In this document: piece by piece, positions 30,541-34,400 of the stretch
How positions within the stretch are numbered: the first letter of the stretch is position 1
Layout: each line of letters begins with the position of its first letter
Assembly (NCBI GenBank): GCA_944341075.1
Contig: CALVLV010000022.1
Coordinates: forward strand, 1 to 34,400
DNA from: an uncultured Clostridia bacterium
GTDB lineage: Bacteria; Bacillota; Clostridia; Christensenellales; Borkfalkiaceae
DNA length: 34,400 nucleotides
Direction of reading: 5' to 3'
Translations under genes and position numbers: made by a program
The notes under the pieces: generated by a model
What the model was told of the DNA's origin: nothing
Database searches by the model: none
Seen by the model: the letters and a program-made list of their open reading frames with translations, nothing else

Positions 30541-30549
30541 GCTTGCACA

Positions 30550-30632
30550 ACCTATAAAGAGTGTGCGAGGGAACGGCCCTGCGACCACACAGCAACCTGC
30601 AAAGCAAGGTGCTAATGCCGTACCGATGGGGT
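30550..30632 (+). ncRNA. S-adenosylmethionine riboswitch of the SAM-I clan
   Basis: The core follows SAM-I: GAGGGAACGGCCC, then GCAACC, then AAGGTGCTAA. P1 can form between ACCTAT (30550-30555) and ATGGGGT (30626-30632) with one bulge. P2 starts with GTGTG and closes with CACAC. P3 is CCTGC/GCAAGG. The pseudoknot partners ACGGC (30573-30577) and GCCGT (30617-30621) are complementary but differ from the usual SAM-I bases, which supports the call. No P4 helix is seen, as in the SAM-I/IV variant. Two terminators follow, so it probably turns metK off at high S-adenosylmethionine. Confidence 0.88.
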
Positions 30633-30651
30633 AAATATTTTTGTGAATTTT

Positions 30652-30673
30652 GCTCCGCGGCGGCGGGGCTTTT
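30652..30673 (+). terminator. Riboswitch-linked terminator 1
   Basis: Stem GCTCCGC (30652-30658) / GCGGGGC (30663-30669), loop GGCG, followed by TTTTATTTT. It starts 20 nt after the riboswitch P1. Confidence 0.8.
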
Positions 30674-30687
30674 ATTTTGCCTTTTTT

Positions 30688-30748
30688 GCCCGCAGCGATA
30701 AAAAGCGGCAAAAACGCACTTAAAAGCCCGCTGCGGGGCCTGTTTTTT
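30688..30748 (+). terminator. Riboswitch-linked terminator 2
   Basis: GCCCGCAGC (30688-30696) pairs with GCTGCGGGGC (30730-30739) with one bulge, and TTTTTT follows at 30743-30748. A shorter GCCC/GGGGC alternative hairpin is possible. It lies 38 nt before the metK start. Confidence 0.65.
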
Positions 30749-30785
30749 ACATACGTCAAAAAAATTTTTATATACAGGAAGATCT

Positions 30786-31949
30786 ATGAGACAATTTTTT
30801 ACAAGCGAAAGCGTTACCGAAGGGCACCCCGACAAGCTGTGCGACCAGATTTCGGACGGCGTTTTAGACGCCATACTTGCCCGCGACAAGATGGCAAGGT
30901 GCGCCATAGAGTGCTGCGCGGCGTATAACCAGATGCTTATAATGGGAGAAATTACCACCACGGCAAAGGTCAACGTAAAAAAGATAGCGCGCGACGTTAT
31001 GGCAAAAGTGGGCTATACATTCGGCAACTTCCGCGCAGACAACTGCAAGATAACGCTTGCCCTGCACAGGCAGAGCCCAGACATTGCCATGGGCGTGGAC
31101 AGCTCGGTAGAAAACCGCATGGGCGGCGATATGCGCGACGAGATAGGCGCGGGCGACCAGGGCATGATGTTCGGCTACGCCTGCAACGAAACGGAAGAGC
31201 TTATGCCCCTTACCTGCCACCTTGCAAACAGGCTGGCAAAGCGGCTTGCCGACGTGCGCAAGTGCGGGCTGCTGCCCTACCTCCGCCCCGACGGAAAGAC
31301 GCAGGTGACGGTGGAATACGAGGGCCGCAGGCCGGTGCGCGTGGATACGGTGGTGGTATCTGCCCAGCACAACGAAAACGTGCACCAGGACATGCTGCGC
31401 GCCGACATTAAGAGGTATGTTATAGACAGCGTTATACCCGCCGGACTTTTGGACGAGCGCACTAAATACTATATAAACCCCACGGGCAGGTTCGAGATAG
31501 GCGGCCCCGAGGGCGACAGCGGCCTTACGGGCAGGAAGATAATAGTGGACACCTACGGCGGCAGGTGCGCGCACGGCGGCGGAGCTTTTTCGGGCAAAGA
31601 CCCCACCAAGGTAGACCGCTCCTCTGCGTACATGGCACGCTATGTGTGCAAAAACATGGTTGCCGCGGGGCTTGCAGAAGAGGTTGAACTGCAGGTGGCG
31701 TATGCAATAGGCGTTTCGCGCCCCGTTTCGGTATTCGTGAACACCTTCGGCACGGGCAGACTGCCAGACGACAGGCTGGCAGAGATAGTTGTGCGCGAAT
31801 TTGACCTGCGCCCCTACTCCGTGATAGAGACGCTTGACCTGCGCAGGCCGATATACCTGCAGACGGCGGCATACGGACACTTTGGAAAGCCCGGGCTTCC
31901 CTGGGAGCGCACCGACCGCGCAGAGGATCTGAAAAAGTATTTGAATTAA
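30786..31949 (+). CDS. metK: S-adenosylmethionine synthetase
   Basis: This 387-residue enzyme makes S-adenosylmethionine from methionine and ATP. The start [20 protein letters not shown] is diagnostic. [16 protein letters not shown] (catalytic loop), the His/Lys-containing [31 protein letters not shown], and [32 protein letters not shown] follow in the normal order. The length is normal. AGGAAG lies five nucleotides before the ATG. Expression is controlled by the upstream SAM-type riboswitch and its two terminators. Confidence 0.98.
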   Translation: MRQFFTSESVTEGHPDKLCDQISDGVLDAILARDKMARCAIECCAAYNQMLIMGEITTTAKVNVKKIARDVMAKVGYTFGNFRADNCKITLALHRQSPDIAMGVDSSVENRMGGDMRDEIGAGDQGMMFGYACNETEELMPLTCHLANRLAKRLADVRKCGLLPYLRPDGKTQVTVEYEGRRPVRVDTVVVSAQHNENVHQDMLRADIKRYVIDSVIPAGLLDERTKYYINPTGRFEIGGPEGDSGLTGRKIIVDTYGGRCAHGGGAFSGKDPTKVDRSSAYMARYVCKNMVAAGLAEEVELQVAYAIGVSRPVSVFVNTFGTGRLPDDRLAEIVVREFDLRPYSVIETLDLRRPIYLQTAAYGHFGKPGLPWERTDRAEDLKKYLN

Positions 31950-32028
31950 TGCAAAAGGCACGGAAAATTTGCAGCAAAACATGCGTTAGTTGCGGCATAT
32001 TGCATGCCTGTTGAAATTTTGATAAAGG

Positions 32029-32060
32029 GCGGCGCGGGCAAACAGAGTTGCCCGCGCCGC
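32029..32060. repeat. Strong hairpin in the metK-comF gap
   Basis: A 13-bp perfect stem (GCGGCGCGGGCAA and its complement) with a 6-nt loop lies 18 nt before the comF ATG. Neither side has a T run, so it is not a classical terminator. It may slow polymerase after metK or affect comF initiation. Confidence 0.5.
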
Positions 32061-32077
32061 AAAACTTAAAATGAGAT

Positions 32078-32821
32078 ATGAACCTTAAAGAACTGCTTAT
32101 AAGGGCACGGAACAGCATATTCCCGCCCGACATAACGTGCGACCTGTGCGGCGCCGAAGTTTTTGACGGGAGCCGGTTTTGCAAAAGGTGCCTGCCGACG
32201 GTGCACTTCAACGACGGCGTGACCTGCCCCGTATGCGGCAGAAGGACGGCACGGCCCGAGATATGCATGGAGTGCAAGTCGCTTGCGCCGCGATATAAAA
32301 AGGCGGTCTCCGCCCTGATATATTCCGACGGCGGCGCGCGGCTGGTGCTTAAATTCAAGCGCGGGGCAAGGTACCTTAAGGACTACATAGGCGGGCTTAT
32401 GGCCGAAAAGGCGCGCAAACTGCCGCAGTGCGACGTGATAACCTATGTGCCGATAACCAAAAAGAGGAAGCGGGAGCGCGGCTATAACCAGGCCGAACTG
32501 CTTGCCGAAGCGATAGGCAAAGAGCTTAACCTGCCCGTTGCCGCGGCGCTTGAAAAGAAGCGCGAAACAGACGACCAGAAGGCGCTTACGCGAAAAGAGC
32601 GCGAAGAGAACCTGCACGCCTGCTTTGCCATAGCCGACAGGGCGGCGGTGAAGGGCAGGCGCGTGCTGCTTGTCGACGACGTGCTGACCACGGGCGCGAC
32701 CGCCGACGAGGCCTGCCGCGAACTGCAGATTGCGGGTGCAAAAGAAATTTACCTTGTCACCGCGGCGAGCGTGGAATACATGCAGGGCAAAGGCGATATT
32801 GCCAAACAAAATAAAAATTAG
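32078..32821 (+). CDS. comF: ComF family phosphoribosyltransferase-fold protein
   Basis: This 247-residue protein has an N-terminal double zinc-finger region with CDLCGAEVFDGSRFCKRC and CPVCGRR...ICMEC (about residues 20-70). The conserved KFKRGARYLKDYIG follows, then a type I phosphoribosyltransferase domain with YVPITKKRKRERGYNQAELLA and the PRPP motif VLLVDDVLTTGATADEA (about 205-221). In naturally competent bacteria ComF helps take up single-stranded DNA in the cytoplasm with ComFA and PriA-type helicases. Many non-competent species keep it too, and no other competence gene is here. The ribosome site is weak (TGAGAT). Confidence 0.93.
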   Translation: MNLKELLIRARNSIFPPDITCDLCGAEVFDGSRFCKRCLPTVHFNDGVTCPVCGRRTARPEICMECKSLAPRYKKAVSALIYSDGGARLVLKFKRGARYLKDYIGGLMAEKARKLPQCDVITYVPITKKRKRERGYNQAELLAEAIGKELNLPVAAALEKKRETDDQKALTRKEREENLHACFAIADRAAVKGRRVLLVDDVLTTGATADEACRELQIAGAKEIYLVTAASVEYMQGKGDIAKQNKN

Positions 32822-32870
32822 GCAAACAAAGTAGGCCTTTGGGAACAAAGTAAGCGTTTTATCATTTTTA

Positions 32871-33065
32871 TGTCATTTCGACTAAGTGAGTGCAGCGAAC
32901 GCATGGAGAAATCTATTAGTTTTACCCTCTATCTTTTTTAAGATTTCTCCACGCGGGCTACGCCCTTGGTCGAAATGACACGGGATGAATTTTGTTATGC
33001 TTGGTCGTAAAGAGCCGCAGGCGACGGAATAGCTATTGCCGCGCGTCAGCGCCAATAGCGTCAAA
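32871..33065. repeat. Complete 110-bp 'TGTCATTTCGAC' element plus following module
   Basis: The ends are TGTCATTTCGAC at 32871 and its complement GTCGAAATGACA ending at 32980. Inner arms are GGAGAAATCT (about 32905-32914) and AGATTTCTCC (32941-32950). The right arm carries the mini-hairpin GGGC-tac-GCCC. A separate module (GAGCCGCAGGCGACGGAATA, stem CTATTG 33033-33038 / CAATAG 33053-33058) follows and matches 13471-13517. It has no coding capacity. Confidence 0.85.
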
Positions 33066-33088
33066 ACATAAATAGGTCAGCGTAAAAC

Positions 33089-33120
33089 TGCCGCAGCGCA
33101 CAAACTTGTGCGCCGCGGCA
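33089..33120 (-). terminator. Possible terminator of ligA
   Basis: Stem TGCCGC-A-GCGCACAA pairs with TTGTGCGC-C-GCGGCA, one internal mismatch, about 100 nt beyond the ligA stop. GTTTTACG follows on the minus strand. Confidence 0.45.
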
Positions 33121-33155
33121 TTATATTTATATAATTTACTACTATACTCTATATA

Positions 33156-33184
33156 ATTATTTAGGGCATATATGCGGGTCAATT
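33156..33184. repeat. 29-bp dispersed repeat, copy 2
   Basis: ATTATTTAGGGCATATATGC followed by GGGTCAATT matches 26020-26048 at 27 of 29 positions. It lies 36 nt beyond the ligA stop codon. Confidence 0.6.
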
Positions 33185-33219
33185 TTATACCAAGGCACCA
33201 CTAAGGCGGGAGGCCGTGG

Positions 33220-34366
33220 CTATCCCTCTATACCTAACATCTGCCGGAACTGAGCTTCGTCTATTATTTTTATGCCCAGCTTTTGCGCCTTTTCAAGCTT
33301 GCTGCCCGCCTCCTCGCCTGCGAGCACGAGCGTAGTTTTGCCCGTCACCGAAGACTGGCATATGCCGCCGTTTTCTTCTATGATTTTTTGCGCCTCGCTG
33401 CGCTTGTATGTGGGCAGCGTGCCCGTGAGCACGACAAATTGCCCCGCCAATATGCCGCCTTCAACAGCCTTTTTGGCCTGCGGCGTGATGTACAGCAACA
33501 GCCTGTTGCACTCTGCCATGTTGGCACCGTCCTTAAACCACCCCACTATGGTATCGGCAGTAACTTCGCCTATGTTGTCAAGGGCGAGCAGGCTTTTGCG
33601 GTCGGCGGCGGCAAGGCGGGAGATGTCGCCGAAGGTCTTTGCAAGGTCGGCGGCGGCAACTTTGCCCACGCCGTCTATGCCGAGGGCGTATATAAAGCGG
33701 TCTAACGTCACGTTCCTGCTCTTTTTTATGGCGTTTATTAAATTTTCTGCCTTTTTATCTTTAAAGCCTTCAAGCTCAAGCAGCTTTTCCTTGGTAAGCA
33801 GGTACAGTTCGGACGCGTTTTTAAGCCCGAACTTGTCGTGCAGCAGTCCTGCCGTCATCTCCGAAAGCCCCTCTATGTCCATTGCGCCCTTTGAGGCGAA
33901 ATGTTCGAGCTTTGCCACTATTCTAGGGCGGCAGTCGGTGTTGGGGCAGAAGATATTTGCGCCGCTTTCTACAAGCGGAGTGCCGCAGAAGGGGCACACC
34001 GTGGGCTTGGGGATATCGGCGCTGCCTTCAACGTGTTCCACCGTGCCTAAAATTTCGGGTATGACCTCGTTAGAGCGGCGTATAAGCACCTTGCTGCCCT
34101 TTTTTACGTCCTTGCGCAGTATGTCGCCGTAGTTGTTCAGCGTTGCCCTGCGCACTGTAACGCCCGCAAGGTCTACGGGGGCGAGTTCGGCAAGAGGGGT
34201 AAGTTTGCCGGTGCGGCCCACCTGCCAGCGCACGTTGCGCACGGTGGTGACCACCTCCTCCGCCTCGAACTTGTAGGCTATTGCCCAGCGGGGGAACTTA
34301 TCTGTGCTGCCCAGCACCTCGCGCGCGGGCACGTTGTTGAGCTTGATGACGGCGCCGTCGGTGAGG
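33220..34366 (-). CDS. ligA: NAD-dependent DNA ligase, C-terminal part (5' end missing)
   Basis: About 382 residues of the ligase remain. They run from LTDGAVIKLNN in the nucleotidyl-transfer domain, where the lysine of GAVIK is a conserved nucleotide contact, through DKFPRWAIAYKFEAEE and the OB-fold. The zinc finger CPFCG...CPNTDC follows, then the helix-hairpin-helix region with IDGVGKVAAADLAK. The C-terminal BRCT domain contains FVVLTGTLPTYKRSEA. The enzyme seals nicks in DNA with NAD. The N-terminal adenylation region, including the active-site KxDG lysine, is beyond the window. Directly upstream of the last good codon the sequence turns into a 17-base homopolymer, so the gene breaks at what looks like a contig end and not at a biological truncation. 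Confidence 0.93.
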
Positions 34367-34400
34367 AAAAAAAAAAAAAAAAAGGACATCCGATCTTATA
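34367..34400. other. Poly(A) run and foreign-looking tail, probable assembly artefact
   Basis: Seventeen A (34367-34383) are followed by GGACATCCGATCTTATA. Read on the other strand the tail contains AGATCGGA, the first bases of a common Illumina adapter. The run interrupts the ligase frame where conserved residues should continue. Confidence 0.6.

Noticed and set aside
30864-31982. 372-codon minus-strand frame opposite metK
   Set aside because: It is antisense to metK, a highly conserved gene, and the product has no recognisable features.
32029-32060. Terminator of metK
   Set aside because: The hairpin is strong, but no T run follows on either strand, so it is listed only as a hairpin.

Overview
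The window looks like part of the chromosome of an uncultured Clostridia-type bacterium (Bacillota), probably a metagenome-assembled contig from a gut lineage. The evidence is Shine-Dalgarno-led genes, DUF1540, DegV and ComF proteins, a one-chain dimer-type GlyRS, Fhs, lipoproteins, an S-adenosylmethionine riboswitch on metK, GC-rich genes with AT-rich spacers, and abundant short palindromic repeats. A Christensenellales-like lineage is a guess. Housekeeping genes alternate with repeat-filled gaps. No rRNA, tRNA, CRISPR array, prophage or autonomous transposon was found.

Layout. 1-5 kb: three minus-strand genes for extracellular flavin-based electron transfer (FMN-binding lipoprotein, ApbE flavin transferase, NusG-II membrane protein), with modular palindromic repeats between them. 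An AT-rich DUF559 nuclease gene sits among the same repeats. 5-9 kb: a MacB-like ABC exporter and a CmpB-type membrane protein. 9-13 kb: GluRS, a ThrE-type exporter and a membrane-tethered XRE regulator. 13-16 kb: a 43-bp tandem repeat, DegV, a DeoC-like protein lacking its Schiff-base lysine, and a small membrane protein. 16-20 kb: a membrane protein with a ribosomal uL15-like C-terminus, bL9, DUF1540 and a CvpA-like protein. 20-26 kb: GlnRS, formate-THF ligase, a 193-bp inverted-repeat element and GlyRS. 26-30.4 kb: a membrane protein with an integrase-like core-binding domain, translationally overlapping an ABC-F gene, then a PflX-type radical SAM protein. 30.4-34.4 kb: metK with promoter, riboswitch and two terminators, comF, and the 3' part of ligA, which ends in an artefact-like poly(A) tail.

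Functionally the window covers translation (three aminoacyl-tRNA synthetases, bL9, ABC-F), one-carbon and methyl metabolism (Fhs, MetK, radical SAM), extracellular electron transfer, export and DNA maintenance. The most unusual content is the repeat system. Stem sequences change between copies with matching changes on both arms, while the linkers stay constant. One nuclease gene lies between copies.
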